Shown: in pieces, positions 51,535 to 61,203 of the stretch
How positions within the stretch are numbered: position 1 is the stretch's first letter
How the letters are laid out: each line of letters opens with the position of its first letter
NCBI RefSeq assembly: GCF_049943955.1
Contig: NZ_JBNFTW010000013.1
Location: 1 to 64,000 of the forward strand
Length of the DNA stretch: 64,000 nucleotides
Reading direction: 5' to 3'
Source of the DNA: Desulfosporosinus sp049943955
GTDB lineage: Bacteria > Bacillota > Desulfitobacteriia > Desulfitobacteriales > Desulfitobacteriaceae
Position numbers and translations under genes: made by a program
Notes under the pieces: generated by a model
Database searches by the model: none
Told to the model about the DNA's origin: nothing
Seen by the model: only the letters and a program-made list of their open reading frames with translations

Positions 51535-51594
51535 AACAAAACCATGCATTTAAGTGGATGATTTAAACCACTATTTATGCATGGTTTTGTTTTA
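51535..51594 (+). terminator. intrinsic terminator after fchA
   Basis: AAACAAAACCATGCAT and ATGCATGGTTTTGTTT form a 16-bp stem, with an inner AGTGG/CCACT pair closing the loop. It ends in a T-rich tail. It closes the folD-fchA transcript, about 110 bp past fchA. Confidence 0.8.
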
Positions 51595-51708
51595 AGAAGG
51601 GCGCTTATGGATTTTATAAATGGCCACTTTGGTGATGGTAAGATCCAATAAATACGTAGGCATTTAGTTTTGAACTAAACTTCTCTTTCCGGGCGCGGTC
51701 CGGAAAGC

Positions 51709-51739
51709 TTGACTCGATCCACTTTTTTAATGGTATAAT
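51709..51739 (+). promoter_or_regulatory. promoter of the xseA-to-recN block
   Basis: TTGACT (51709-51714) and TATAAT (51734-51739) are 19 bp apart, with TGG before the -10 giving an extended -10 element. The expected start site is only about 12 bases before the xseA start codon. Confidence 0.6.
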
Positions 51740-51757
51740 GATTTTGAGGTGAAGGTT

Positions 51758-52963
51758 GTGCCCAAAATATGGTCGGTATCCGAACTTGTGGGTCAAATCA
51801 GTCAAGTTCTTCAGGAACAAAAAGATTTTCAAAATTGTTGGATCAGCGGAGAACTTTCGAACTTTAAGAATCATCGTGCCTCCGGGCATTGGTATTTCAC
51901 CTTGAAGGATGAGTTTTCCAGTCTTAAAGCGGTTATGTTTAAAAGCCGTTCTGAAAGAGTTCGTTTTGCCCCGTCAGATGGATTGAAAGTTCTGGTACGC
52001 GGTAATCTGCGCATTTATGATCGTGAGGGAACGGTACAATTTTATGTTGAGGAAATGGAACCAAGTGGTCTAGGACAACTCTACTTAGCCTTTGAGCAGC
52101 TTAAAAAAAAGCTGGCCGCAGAGGGATTATTTGACCCGGTGCGAAAGAAAAAGATTCCTGCTTATCCTCGCAGTATTGGGATTGTAACAAGCCCAACAGG
52201 AGCAGTTATTCGAGATATACTCAATGTTATGGGGCGTCGTCATCCAAATCTTTCATGGATTTTGGCGCCTACTGCTGTGCAAGGTGAATTGGCGCCGCAA
52301 GAAATTGCCCAAGCAATCGCCCGGCTAAACCGTTCAGAAGCAGTCGACGTTATTATTATCGGGCGAGGCGGCGGGTCTCTCGAGGAATTGTGGGCTTTCA
52401 ACACGGAAATTGTTGCAAGGTCAATAGCGGCCTCCAGAATACCCATTATCTCGGCAGTTGGGCATGAGACTGATGTAACTATATCTGATTACGTGGCAGA
52501 TCTAAGAGCTCCAACTCCCTCGGCGGCGGCTGAACTGGCTGTTCCCATACTGGGTGATTTACAGCTTCAAGTAGAGCAATTGCGGACTCGCTTGAAGAAT
52601 GGCTTAGAAGCGCAAATTGAACGCAAACGCCAACAGCTTGCGGGGATTGCTAATAAGGGTCCGCTTAAGGATCCGTTCTGGAGAATTGATCAGAATCGCC
52701 AGCGTTTGGATAGCCTTCATATGCGTCTTCAGGAAGGCATGACTAGATTTGTCAACGATAAAAATGGTATACTAAATTTGTTGGCGGCAAAATTGGATTT
52801 ACTAAGTCCGTTAGCGATCTTAGGCCGAGGATATTCCCTGGCCTATAATGAAGAAGGAAAACTTCTTCGTTCGGCTGCGAATGTCGAGTTACTGGAACAG
52901 ATTCGTGTTCATCTAAGTGAAGGACGGCTGGTCTGCAAGGTAACTGAGAAGGAGATTGAATAA
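51758..52963 (+). CDS. xseA: exodeoxyribonuclease VII large subunit
   Basis: A 401-residue subunit of ExoVII, a single-strand DNA nuclease. It has an N-terminal OB-fold (about 3-100, with the WISGELSNFKNHRASGHWYF block), the catalytic domain (IGIVTSPTGAVIRD, then IIIGRGGGSLEELW, SAVGHETDVTISDYVADLRAPTPSAAAE), and a coiled-coil. GTG 51758 is preferred as GAGGTG lies 6 bases ahead; GTG 51749 overlaps that SD. It overlaps the region of the xseB start. Confidence 0.95.
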   Translation: MPKIWSVSELVGQISQVLQEQKDFQNCWISGELSNFKNHRASGHWYFTLKDEFSSLKAVMFKSRSERVRFAPSDGLKVLVRGNLRIYDREGTVQFYVEEMEPSGLGQLYLAFEQLKKKLAAEGLFDPVRKKKIPAYPRSIGIVTSPTGAVIRDILNVMGRRHPNLSWILAPTAVQGELAPQEIAQAIARLNRSEAVDVIIIGRGGGSLEELWAFNTEIVARSIAASRIPIISAVGHETDVTISDYVADLRAPTPSAAAELAVPILGDLQLQVEQLRTRLKNGLEAQIERKRQQLAGIANKGPLKDPFWRIDQNRQRLDSLHMRLQEGMTRFVNDKNGILNLLAAKLDLLSPLAILGRGYSLAYNEEGKLLRSAANVELLEQIRVHLSEGRLVCKVTEKEIE

Positions 52964-52964
52964 T

Positions 52965-53237
52965 ATGAATGAAGAGCTTCTCAATTTTGATATATCAGAA
53001 GAAAGAGACGCTATTTCTTTGGAAACCGGATTTGAACGATTAGAATCCCTTGTTAAGGCTCTTGAACAGAAAGACCTTCCTTTAGAAAACGCTTTGAACT
53101 ATTTTAAAGTTGGTGTTGCTCTCGTCCAACATTGTTCCAGGGTGCTAAATCAGGCGGAGAAACAAATGCAGGTTTTACTTGAAGACCCTGATGGACAACT
53201 ACAGTTTCAGCCCATCAGTTTTGATGTGAAAGGATGA
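52965..53237 (+). CDS. xseB: exodeoxyribonuclease VII small subunit
   Basis: A 90-residue helical-hairpin protein (FERLESLVKALEQKDLPLEN, then ALNYFKVGVALVQHC), typical of XseB. It binds the coiled coil of XseA. ATG 52965 has SD AAGGAGA about 9 bp ahead, inside the xseA end, showing translational coupling. Confidence 0.93.
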   Translation: MNEELLNFDISEERDAISLETGFERLESLVKALEQKDLPLENALNYFKVGVALVQHCSRVLNQAEKQMQVLLEDPDGQLQFQPISFDVKG

Positions 53238-53244
53238 GAGAGTA

Positions 53245-54111
53245 GTGTTCCAGGAAACCTTTCAACAGTATATAACCATGATTGAGAAATATCTTGCGCA
53301 AATGCCCTGGGGCAAGGATAAACTAAGTGAAAGCATGTCCTATTCTCTGGTTGGAGGAGGTAAACGTATCCGACCAGTTTTAGCTTTAGCTTCGGCCAAG
53401 GCAGTGGGAGGAGATCCGGAAAAGATTTTACCCGCTGCTATAGCTCTGGAGTTAATTCATACGTATTCTCTCATTCATGATGATTTACCGGCAATGGATA
53501 ATGATGACTATAGAAGGGGAAGATTATCTAATCATAAGGTTTTTGGTGAGGCTAATGCAATTTTAGCAGGGGATGGGTTGTTAACCTATGCCTTTGAATT
53601 TCTCGCCGATCCGGTTCTCTGTCAACCCGAAAGGCAGCTTCGAGTTATCCGTGAAGTGGCTGTTGCAGCGGGAAAAAACGGTATGGTGGGAGGACAAGTT
53701 TTAGATATTGCAGGTGAAGGGAAAAACCTTTCTTTGGCGGAACTCGAAGAAATACATAAAGCGAAGACGGGTGCGTTATTGACAGTCTCCGCTCGTCTTG
53801 GCGGTATATTAGCAGGAGGCACTGAAGAGCAGATTGAGGCCTTAACCAATTATGCTCAATCCTTAGGGCTGGCCTTTCAAATAAAAGATGATATTTTAGA
53901 TGTAACCGGAGACAGTGAGACCCTTGGTAAACCTGCAGGCAGTGACCAACGTCAAGAGAAAGCAACTTACGTCTCGATATTGGGCCTTGAAGAAGCGAAA
54001 TGTCAGCTGCATGCTCAAATTCAAAGAGCTCAATCTGCCTTAAAACTATTGGCTAACGGGGCAGGGTTTCTTGGCGATCTTGCTGTTTATATCGAACAAC
54101 GTCAGCATTGA
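53245..54111 (+). CDS. ispA: polyprenyl synthetase (farnesyl diphosphate synthase, IspA)
   Basis: A 288-residue trans-prenyltransferase that builds geranyl/farnesyl diphosphate. First Asp-rich motif DDLPAMDND (79-87), second DDILD (about 215-219), GGGKRIRP for IPP binding. The spacing of the first motif (DDxxxxD) fits bacterial FPP synthase. GTG 53245 starts 7 bp after xseB. Clustering with dxs links it to isoprenoid supply. Confidence 0.93.
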   Translation: MFQETFQQYITMIEKYLAQMPWGKDKLSESMSYSLVGGGKRIRPVLALASAKAVGGDPEKILPAAIALELIHTYSLIHDDLPAMDNDDYRRGRLSNHKVFGEANAILAGDGLLTYAFEFLADPVLCQPERQLRVIREVAVAAGKNGMVGGQVLDIAGEGKNLSLAELEEIHKAKTGALLTVSARLGGILAGGTEEQIEALTNYAQSLGLAFQIKDDILDVTGDSETLGKPAGSDQRQEKATYVSILGLEEAKCQLHAQIQRAQSALKLLANGAGFLGDLAVYIEQRQH

Positions 54112-54125
54112 AAGAGGGTGCTACC

Positions 54126-54566
54126 ATGCCCATTTTTCCAGGGATTTTTTATAACGCGATACTTGTTTCTGCAGTAACGGCTTGGCTTGTTGCCCAACTT
54201 TTAAAAGTTGTTATAAACCTAATTGTGGCAGGTGAATTCAACCTTCAACTTATATTGAGTTCTGGAGGATTTCCAAGTTCTCATTCAGCAACGGTCAGTG
54301 CCTTAGCTTTGGGAATCGGGAAATATTATGGATGGAATTCTCCTATTTTTGCAGTCTCTGCTGTTTACGGAATGGTTGTTTTATATGATGCTGCGGGAGT
54401 CAGGCGAGCAGCCGGCAAACAAGCAGAAGTTCTTAATCAACTGGTTGAGCGATTGTCCCAAGGGTCAGATCTGGCCCAAGACCGATTAAAAGAATTAATT
54501 GGACATACACCCTTAGAGGTCTTTGGCGGTGTTCTCGTAGGAATTATTGTGGGACTTTTAATCTGA
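54126..54566 (+). CDS. divergent PAP2-family membrane protein (YuiD/DUF212-like)
   Basis: A 146-residue membrane protein with about four helices and SSGGFPSSHSATVSAL (a PAP2-like active-site motif), then YDAAGVRRAAGKQAEVLNQ. It matches the DUF212/YuiD family, related to acid phosphatases. Its substrate is unknown; the ispA neighbour suggests a polyprenyl phosphate. ATG 54126 has SD AAAGAGGGTG; TTG 54108 is inside ispA. Confidence 0.88.
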   Translation: MPIFPGIFYNAILVSAVTAWLVAQLLKVVINLIVAGEFNLQLILSSGGFPSSHSATVSALALGIGKYYGWNSPIFAVSAVYGMVVLYDAAGVRRAAGKQAEVLNQLVERLSQGSDLAQDRLKELIGHTPLEVFGGVLVGIIVGLLI

Positions 54567-54597
54567 TCAGACGTATATTGAGGAGGTTTACGGAACG

Positions 54598-55212
54598 TTG
54601 GCAGTTCGCAAACGTAAAAGCTTGAAGCATCTAAGCCTTGTTTTCATTGGGAGCTTTCTTATTGCAGCCGCTGTTGGGGTCAGTTCAGAGTTATTAATGC
54701 GCAAAACCTCATCCTTATGGGTTGCAGCCTTCTTGCTTTTAACCGTAATTGGAGTGCATATTGTTTTTGATATTATAGGGATTGCTGCCACCGCTGCTCA
54801 GGAAGCTCCTCATCATGCCAGAGCTGCCAACCGTGTCCAAGGTGCACGCCAAGCGGTGTTTCTTGTACGGCATGCAGACTTGGTAGCCAATATGGCGAAT
54901 GATGTCGTGGGGGATGTTACAGGAACCTTAAGCGGAGTGATGGCAGCGGCAATTGTTATAGATATAGTCCGGTTATATCCGAATTTAGGAACGAAAGAAA
55001 TTTGGTTAACGACGATTATCCTGGCCTTGGTGGCGTCAATAACTGTCACCGGTAAAGCAATAGGTAAGTCTCTGGCTATCCAAGAAGCGAATACAATTAT
55101 TGCCTGGGTCGGGAGTGTTATTGCTGCTTTCGAACGAATTACGGGTTGGAATCTGACCGGAGCGAATAAACGGGGGGGCAAAAAGGATGGGACTACTCGA
55201 AAAAATCCATGA
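54598..55212 (+). CDS. predicted membrane protein, possibly DUF21/CNNM-like
   Basis: A 204-residue protein with four hydrophobic segments (about 13-30, 41-60, 105-125, 134-152). The middle, ARAANRVQGARQAVFLV with VANMANDVVGDVTGTLSG, and ITVTGKAIGKSLA resemble the DUF21 transmembrane domain of CNNM/CorC-type transporters, but the CBS domains are absent. The family call is tentative. TTG 54598 has SD GAGGAGGT. Its end overlaps dxs by 26 bp, so the two are co-translated. Confidence 0.6.
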   Translation: MAVRKRKSLKHLSLVFIGSFLIAAAVGVSSELLMRKTSSLWVAAFLLLTVIGVHIVFDIIGIAATAAQEAPHHARAANRVQGARQAVFLVRHADLVANMANDVVGDVTGTLSGVMAAAIVIDIVRLYPNLGTKEIWLTTIILALVASITVTGKAIGKSLAIQEANTIIAWVGSVIAAFERITGWNLTGANKRGGKKDGTTRKNP

Positions 55213-57097
55213 ACCAAATGATTTGGGCTCGTTGGATTTGGCCGAGCTTAACACTCTGGCTCAAGAGATTCGAAAACATATGATTGATGTGATCTCTAAA
55301 AATGGCGGGCATTTAGCACCTAACCTTGGAGTCGTTGAATTGACAATAGCATTGCATAGGGTATTTGACAGCCCTAAGGACAAGATTGTCTGGGATGTCG
55401 GCCATCAAACCTATGTTCATAAGTTATTAACGGGTCGTTATGATCAATTTTCTACGATACGTCAATATCAAGGTATCTCGGGTTTTCCCAAACGCTCCGA
55501 AAGCGTACATGATTGCTTTGAAACAGGTCATTCCAGTACCTCTATCTCGGCAGCGGTTGGTTTTGCAAAGGCTCGCGACATTCTGGGGAAACATCATCAT
55601 GTGGTCGCAGTAATTGGAGATGGGGCTATGACCGGCGGGATGGCTTACGAGGCCTTAAATCATGCTGGCCATAATGAAACAAACATTATTGTCGTTCTCA
55701 ATGACAATGAGATGTCCATTTCACCAAATGTCGGAGCAATGTCTTCCTATCTCAACCGTTTAAGAACGGATCCTCTTTATGACAAGCGCAAGGAAGAAAT
55801 TGAGGAGTTATTGAAACGTATTCCCAAAATTGGGTCGAAAGTTGCCAAAATGGTTGCTAAAGCAAAAGACAGCCTGAAATATTTGCTGGTTCCCGGCTTG
55901 CTTTTTGAGGAATTAGGGTTTACCTATTTGGGCCCAATTGATGGTCATGATCAGGCTTTATTAGAAGAAGTTCTCGATCAGGCCAAGCATAAAAATGGCC
56001 CTGTCCTTGTTCATGTTGTAACCTGCAAAGGAAAAGGATTTAAACCAGCTGAAGAGAACCCTGATGTATTTCATGGTGTGGCTCCCTTTGATCCGGAAAC
56101 AGGTAAGATTATAAAAAAATCTGCACCGCCAACCTATACAGCAATTTTTGGGGATACTCTCTGTCGATTAGCGAAGGATGACCCTGAAATTGTGGCCATA
56201 AGTGCTGCCATGCCGAGTGGGACGGGTTTAAAGACTTTTGCGGAAATGTTTCCTGAACGTTTTTTTGACGTAGGAATTGCAGAACAACATGCTGTAACGT
56301 TTGCCGCTGGCTTGGCTTTCGGGGGACTTAAACCGGTCGTTGCCATTTATTCGACATTCTATCAGCGAGCCTATGATCAGGTTCTCCATGATGTTTGCCT
56401 GCAAAATGCCCCCGTTGTCTTAGCTATTGATCGGGCAGGAGTCGTAGGTGATGATGGGCCAACACATCACGGCGTTTTTGATATTTCCTTTTTGAGGATT
56501 ATTCCTAACCTCATTCTCATGGCTCCTAAGGATGAGGATGAATTGCGCCATATGCTTTTTACGGCCTTGAAGTATGATGGCCCGGTTGCTTTGCGTTACC
56601 CGAGATCGGCGGGACAAGGAGTTTCCTTAACGGAACCATTGCATGAGATTCCCATCGGTAAGGGAGAAGTGTTGCGAGACGGCAACGATGTGACATTGAT
56701 CGGAATTGGTCCTACGGTAAATATTTGTCTATCAGCTGCGCAAGAATTGCGTCATAGAGGCATTGAGGCTGCGGTAATCAATTTGCGCTTTATTAATCCT
56801 CTTGATCGCGAATTGATCTTATCCTATGCCCAAAAAACCGAAAATTTTGTTACAATTGAAGACCATGTCTTAAAAGGTGGTATGGGCAGCGCTATTCTTG
56901 AACTTTTAGAAGAAGAAGGAATCCAAGGGGTTAACGTTGAACGTCTTGGATATACTGGTTTTGTGGAACAGGGATCAATTCCTCAGCTGCATATGTCTCA
57001 AGGATTATCTGTTAAAGGAATTATCCAAGCAATAGATCGTTTGAAAATAGTTGGATCTATCACCCAATCTCCGGATAGAGTGTCTACCGGCAAATGA
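55187..57097 (+). CDS. dxs: 1-deoxy-D-xylulose-5-phosphate synthase
   Basis: A 636-residue thiamine-diphosphate enzyme, first step of the MEP isoprenoid pathway. It has the conserved WDVGHQTYVHKLLTGR, the ThDP motif GDGAMTGGMAYEALN with NDN at about 176-178, the catalytic region GIAEQHAVTFAAG, and DRAGVVGDDGPTHHG. ATG 55187 with SD AAAAGG lies inside the previous gene. ispA is three genes upstream. Confidence 0.96.
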   Translation: MGLLEKIHEPNDLGSLDLAELNTLAQEIRKHMIDVISKNGGHLAPNLGVVELTIALHRVFDSPKDKIVWDVGHQTYVHKLLTGRYDQFSTIRQYQGISGFPKRSESVHDCFETGHSSTSISAAVGFAKARDILGKHHHVVAVIGDGAMTGGMAYEALNHAGHNETNIIVVLNDNEMSISPNVGAMSSYLNRLRTDPLYDKRKEEIEELLKRIPKIGSKVAKMVAKAKDSLKYLLVPGLLFEELGFTYLGPIDGHDQALLEEVLDQAKHKNGPVLVHVVTCKGKGFKPAEENPDVFHGVAPFDPETGKIIKKSAPPTYTAIFGDTLCRLAKDDPEIVAISAAMPSGTGLKTFAEMFPERFFDVGIAEQHAVTFAAGLAFGGLKPVVAIYSTFYQRAYDQVLHDVCLQNAPVVLAIDRAGVVGDDGPTHHGVFDISFLRIIPNLILMAPKDEDELRHMLFTALKYDGPVALRYPRSAGQGVSLTEPLHEIPIGKGEVLRDGNDVTLIGIGPTVNICLSAAQELRHRGIEAAVINLRFINPLDRELILSYAQKTENFVTIEDHVLKGGMGSAILELLEEEGIQGVNVERLGYTGFVEQGSIPQLHMSQGLSVKGIIQAIDRLKIVGSITQSPDRVSTGK

Positions 57098-57115
57098 AGG
57101 GGCGAAAAGAAAGTA

Positions 57116-57925
57116 TTGTCTAAAGGAAAAGAACGTATTGATATTTTAATGGTGAAAAATAATTTGGCGGCTAGTCGGGAGAAGGCTAAAGCCATGATTA
57201 TGGCCGGAATCGTGTTTGCAGGCGGGCAGCGTGTCGATAAACCCGGGGCAGAATTAGCGAATAATTCTCGAATTGAGGTGAAAGGGGAAATCTTGCCCTT
57301 TGTTTCAAGAGGAGGATTAAAGTTAGCCAAAGCTGTTGAAACCTTTTCACTTCAATTTAATGACCAGATCGTTGTCGATATCGGAGCCTCCACTGGCGGG
57401 TTCACAGATTGTGTTCTGCAAAATGGAGCAAAACGCGTTTATGCTGTAGACGTTGGCTACGGACAGTTAGATTGGAAACTACGTACTGATCCCCGAGTAA
57501 TCTCCATGGAACGTGTGAATGCTCGGTATTTAACCAAGGATTCTTTGCCGGAACAAGTGGATTGGGTTGTTTCCGACGTGGCTTTTATTTCCATAACTAA
57601 GATTTTTACAGCAATGAAAGAAATCTTAAAGGAACATGGACAAGTGCTCACTCTTATTAAGCCTCAATTTGAAGCCGGAAGAGAATTTGTGGGCAAAAAA
57701 GGTGTTGTCAAAGATATTATGGTCCATAGACAAGTTCTCATGGATGTTCTCAGTCAAGCAGAAGTTTCAGGTTTCCGCATCCTGGGCCTTGATTACTCAC
57801 CGATCCGTGGTCCGGAAGGAAATATTGAATATCTTTCTTGGTTAAAACTTGGGGCTTCGCAAGGAATCGATTGGAAGAACGAGCTGGAATTTGTTGTTGA
57901 ACATGCTCAGAAAGAGACGGAATAG
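57116..57925 (+). CDS. tlyA: TlyA-family rRNA 2'-O-methyltransferase
   Basis: A 269-residue protein with an N-terminal S4 RNA-binding domain (about 5-65, RIDILMVKNNLAASREKAKA) and an FtsJ-type methyltransferase domain (VVDIGASTGGFTDCVLQNGA, SAM motif I, about 84-103; the catalytic K-D-K-E-like set is spread over VSDVAF and LIKPQFE). It likely methylates rRNA; a haemolysin role is historical. TTG 57116 follows a GGGGCGAAAG SD. It stands between dxs and nadK as in many Firmicutes. Confidence 0.93.
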   Translation: MSKGKERIDILMVKNNLAASREKAKAMIMAGIVFAGGQRVDKPGAELANNSRIEVKGEILPFVSRGGLKLAKAVETFSLQFNDQIVVDIGASTGGFTDCVLQNGAKRVYAVDVGYGQLDWKLRTDPRVISMERVNARYLTKDSLPEQVDWVVSDVAFISITKIFTAMKEILKEHGQVLTLIKPQFEAGREFVGKKGVVKDIMVHRQVLMDVLSQAEVSGFRILGLDYSPIRGPEGNIEYLSWLKLGASQGIDWKNELEFVVEHAQKETE

Positions 57926-57929
57926 CGAA

Positions 57930-58754
57930 ATGGAAAGAGTCGTGGGTTTATGGCTCAATAAGAGTAAACCGGAAGCAACCGTATTGGCTCAGGAGATAAA
58001 AGACTGGTTTCGGAAACGTTGCTGGGCTGTTTTATCACAATGGGAAGATATAATTAAACAAAAAACGGACTTTTTGATCTCTTTAGGTGGAGATGGTACC
58101 CTGCTGGAGGCAGCTCGGGAAGGTGCACCTCATGGAATTCCGGTTATGGGAGTCAATTTCGGTCGCCTTGGCTTTCTGTGTGAAATCGAGAAAATCGATG
58201 TATTTCAGGCTTTAGAAAAGATACTTAACCAGGACTATCAAATTCAGGAACGACTGATGTTAAGGGCTGTGGTTAAACGAAACGACGTTGAGGTATATTC
58301 ACAGCTTGCTTTGAACGACGTGGTTTTTTCCCGTGAGAGTCCTGAAGGAATTATCACACTTCAAGCTAATTTATCAGGTGAACCCTCGGTTAGTTACCCT
58401 GCAGATGGTCTGATTGTGTCAACACCAACAGGCTCTACTGCCTATTCCCTGTCGGCAGGCGGCCCAATTCTCAGTCCTAACGTTCAAGCCGTTCTTCTGA
58501 CACCTTTGGCAGCTCATACCTTGTCCGCCCGACCGATGCTTGTCTCAGATCAGGAAGAAATCGAAATTTCTTTGTCCAATGGGGAACAATGCCTTGTTAG
58601 TTTTGATGGAAGAACTAGTATTAAACTTCATTCGAGCGAATCGGTCATTATCCAAAAGGCTCCTATTCGGGCAAAACTTATTCGCTTAGGGAATCGAAGT
58701 TTTCCCCAAGTAGTTCGAGAGAAGTTAAGGGACCGTTGGCACGAGAAGACCTGA
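57930..58754 (+). CDS. nadK: NAD kinase
   Basis: A 274-residue ATP-NAD kinase that makes NADP. It has GGDGTLLEA (53-61), NDVVFSRESPEG (the NE/D motif region), and STPTGSTAYSLSAGGPI (about 167-183). ATG 57930 lies 4 bp after tlyA and has only a weak SD. The frame's upstream extension to 57849 is inside tlyA. Confidence 0.94.
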   Translation: MERVVGLWLNKSKPEATVLAQEIKDWFRKRCWAVLSQWEDIIKQKTDFLISLGGDGTLLEAAREGAPHGIPVMGVNFGRLGFLCEIEKIDVFQALEKILNQDYQIQERLMLRAVVKRNDVEVYSQLALNDVVFSRESPEGIITLQANLSGEPSVSYPADGLIVSTPTGSTAYSLSAGGPILSPNVQAVLLTPLAAHTLSARPMLVSDQEEIEISLSNGEQCLVSFDGRTSIKLHSSESVIIQKAPIRAKLIRLGNRSFPQVVREKLRDRWHEKT

Positions 58755-58823
58755 GGCGAGAGGTACGGTAAGATAACTTGGCTCAATATTCTTGAATTGT
58801 GCAATGAAACAGGAGGCAAATCG

Positions 58824-59276
58824 ATGAAAGCTCGTCGCCAGATGAAAATTCAAGAAATTATTACTAAGGAGATTATTCGAACGCAGGAAGACCTTGCCGA
58901 AAAATTACATCAAGCAGGTTTTGAAGTAACTCAGGCAACCGTCTCTCGGGATATAAAGGAAATGGGTTTGACCAAAATTCCTACTGCCGATGATGATTAT
59001 CGTTATGCGATTCCCACCGAGGTTCATCCGACGAATCTCCAAGACCGTCTCAAACGTTTATTGCGTGAAACGGTGATCTCTATTAATGATACAGAGAGCC
59101 TGATTGTGATTCGAACGATACCAGGAAATGCACATGCCCTTGCCGCAGTTATGGATAATATGAATTGGGAAGAGGTTATAGGAACTGTTGCAGGTGATGA
59201 TACAATACTTCTCGTGATCAAACCCAAAGAAGTTGTACCAGTAGTTTTGAAACGACTGACGGACTTGCTCGGTTAG
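58824..59276 (+). CDS. argR: arginine repressor ArgR
   Basis: A 150-residue regulator with an N-terminal winged helix (QATVSRDIKEMGLTKI, about 37-52, with the DNA-contact Ser-Arg) and a C-terminal oligomer/arginine domain (GDDTILLVIKP). It represses arginine synthesis when arginine is plentiful. ATG 58824 has SD AGGAGG; the frame to 58797 is upstream of the SD. The nadK-argR-recN order is conserved in Firmicutes. Confidence 0.94.
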   Translation: MKARRQMKIQEIITKEIIRTQEDLAEKLHQAGFEVTQATVSRDIKEMGLTKIPTADDDYRYAIPTEVHPTNLQDRLKRLLRETVISINDTESLIVIRTIPGNAHALAAVMDNMNWEEVIGTVAGDDTILLVIKPKEVVPVVLKRLTDLLG

Positions 59277-59286
59277 GAGGGAGATT

Positions 59287-60957
59287 ATGCTCGAAGAACT
59301 GCATGTCGAAAATTTCGGCTTGATGGAAGACGTTCGTTTATCCTTCGAACAAGGTTTAACGGTATTTACCGGGGAAACTGGGGCCGGAAAATCTATGTTG
59401 ATTGATGCTTTAGGAGTACTCTTGGGCGGACGTGCGAGTTCGGATCTTTTGAGACATGGTGAGAAACAGGCAAAAATTGAAGGGGTGTTCCGCGACTTAG
59501 CCAAGGATTGTCTTTTAAGACTGGAGGATGCCGGTTATCCGGCGGAAGATGGTCAACTGTTTCTGTACCGCGAAATCAATTCTTCGGGAAAGAATAGTTG
59601 TCGCATTCAAGGCCGGACGATCCCCCTTACGCTTTACCGCTCCCTTTGTGAAGGACTTGTAGATATCCATGGGCAAATCGAAAATCTATCCCTCTTTAAC
59701 TCTGATAATCACCGTACACTTTTAGATGCCTTAGGCGGCCTTCAGGATGACGTCCGTCTTGTGAAAAATGCTGCAAAATCGTATCTGGCTATCCTGCGTG
59801 AAGAAAGGGAATTGTCTGTTTCTGAAGCAGATCGGGCCAACAGGGAAGAAATTCTGCGGTATCAAATCGAAGAAATAAATACCATTAATCCCCAGCCTGG
59901 TGAGGAAGAAGAACTGGTTCAAGAGAAGAAACGTTTGAATAATGCCGAACGTATTACGAGTCTGATCTCTGAAGTATATTCCTCGTTGTACGAAGGTTCT
60001 GCGGGAAAACCGGCCGCGATTGATTTATTGGCAAGCTCTTTGAAAGCCCTTCAGGAATTAAAGCGTTGGGATGAGGAACTAAATCTTTCAGAAGTGATGG
60101 AGAGCATCTATTATGCGGCGGAAGATTTGGCCCATCAAGTCCGCAGCTATAAAGACAACTTGGAATTTGAACCCGACAGGCTCGATCAGATTGAGGAGCG
60201 GCTTATTCAACTATCCAAACTAAGAAAGTATGGTGCGACCATTGATGAAATAGTAGCCAAACGAGAGGAGTTGCTTGATGAACTAGAGAAGATAACTCAC
60301 TCTCATGAAAAGCTGGCACTAATTCAGGAGGAAAAGGAAAAAGCACGTCAGGCTTATGAAACCTTCGCCGGGAAGCTCAGTTCCAAGAGACGGGACATGG
60401 CAAAACAGATTGAAAAGGGTTTGACCTTAGAACTTTCCGATTTGGGTTTAGAAAGAAGTGTCTTCGAGGTACGCTTTACACCAATTGAAGACCCTACCTT
60501 AGAGGGAGCGGAAATTCTTGAATTCTATTTTTCCGCTAATCCGGGAGAACCTCCTAAACCACTGAGCAAAGTTGCTTCAGGGGGAGAAATGTCTCGCTTG
60601 ATGCTGGCTCTGAAAAGTATGTTAGCCAAAGTAGAATCAGTGGGTACCTTTATCTTTGATGAAGTGGACAGCGGGGTTGGGGGAAGAACTATTCATAAAG
60701 TTGGTGAAAAGCTGGCTAAAATAGCTCAGGATAAACAAGTCTTTTGTATAACTCATGCAGCGCAGGTTGCTGCTTTCGCCGAAGTTCATTATGGTATTGT
60801 GAAAGAGGTAGACGGCGAAAGAACTCGTACGAGAGTTAACGTTTTATCGGAAACAGAACGACTTAAAGAATTGGCCCGCATGCTTGGAGGGGACGAGGAA
60901 GATATTACACGCCAGCATGCACAGGAATTGTTTGAACGTTGCCGAAAACAGCCTTAA
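59287..60957 (+). CDS. recN: DNA repair protein RecN
   Basis: A 556-residue SMC-like ATPase in double-strand break repair. Walker A GETGAGKSM (29-37), a long coiled coil (about 160-370), signature KVASGGEMSRLMLALK (about 433), and Walker B FIFDEVDSGVGG (about 457) are present. ATG 59287 has SD GGAGGGAG, 10 bp after argR. Confidence 0.95.
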   Translation: MLEELHVENFGLMEDVRLSFEQGLTVFTGETGAGKSMLIDALGVLLGGRASSDLLRHGEKQAKIEGVFRDLAKDCLLRLEDAGYPAEDGQLFLYREINSSGKNSCRIQGRTIPLTLYRSLCEGLVDIHGQIENLSLFNSDNHRTLLDALGGLQDDVRLVKNAAKSYLAILREERELSVSEADRANREEILRYQIEEINTINPQPGEEEELVQEKKRLNNAERITSLISEVYSSLYEGSAGKPAAIDLLASSLKALQELKRWDEELNLSEVMESIYYAAEDLAHQVRSYKDNLEFEPDRLDQIEERLIQLSKLRKYGATIDEIVAKREELLDELEKITHSHEKLALIQEEKEKARQAYETFAGKLSSKRRDMAKQIEKGLTLELSDLGLERSVFEVRFTPIEDPTLEGAEILEFYFSANPGEPPKPLSKVASGGEMSRLMLALKSMLAKVESVGTFIFDEVDSGVGGRTIHKVGEKLAKIAQDKQVFCITHAAQVAAFAEVHYGIVKEVDGERTRTRVNVLSETERLKELARMLGGDEEDITRQHAQELFERCRKQP

Positions 60958-61023
60958 TTTGCCATTCATTTCAAGTAAACTAAGAAAAAAGCTAAGAAAA
61001 ATGTTTAATAAAAAATTTTTAGA

Positions 61024-61053
61024 AACAGGCTACATAAAGTAGTCTGTTTTTTA
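61024..61053 (+). terminator. intrinsic terminator after recN
   Basis: ACAGGCTAC and GTAGTCTGT form a 9-bp stem (one G-U) around ATAAA, followed by TTTTTATT. It closes the xseA-recN block, so spoIVB is separately transcribed. Confidence 0.85.
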
Positions 61054-61203
61054 TTTGTTGTCTGAGTTACCAATGTTTAAAAATATGGTACGAAATTTAC
61101 AGGATGAAACATGAGCAATTTGGATAATTTAAGATTAGAATTCACTTCAAATCATTAAAACACTCTAAAATGAGGAAAAAGGAAGAAAATTGGGGAGACT
61201 AGA

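Noticed and set aside
59058..59504. 148-codon minus-strand frame across argR/recN
   Set aside because: Antisense to two conserved genes, with no SD or family resemblance.
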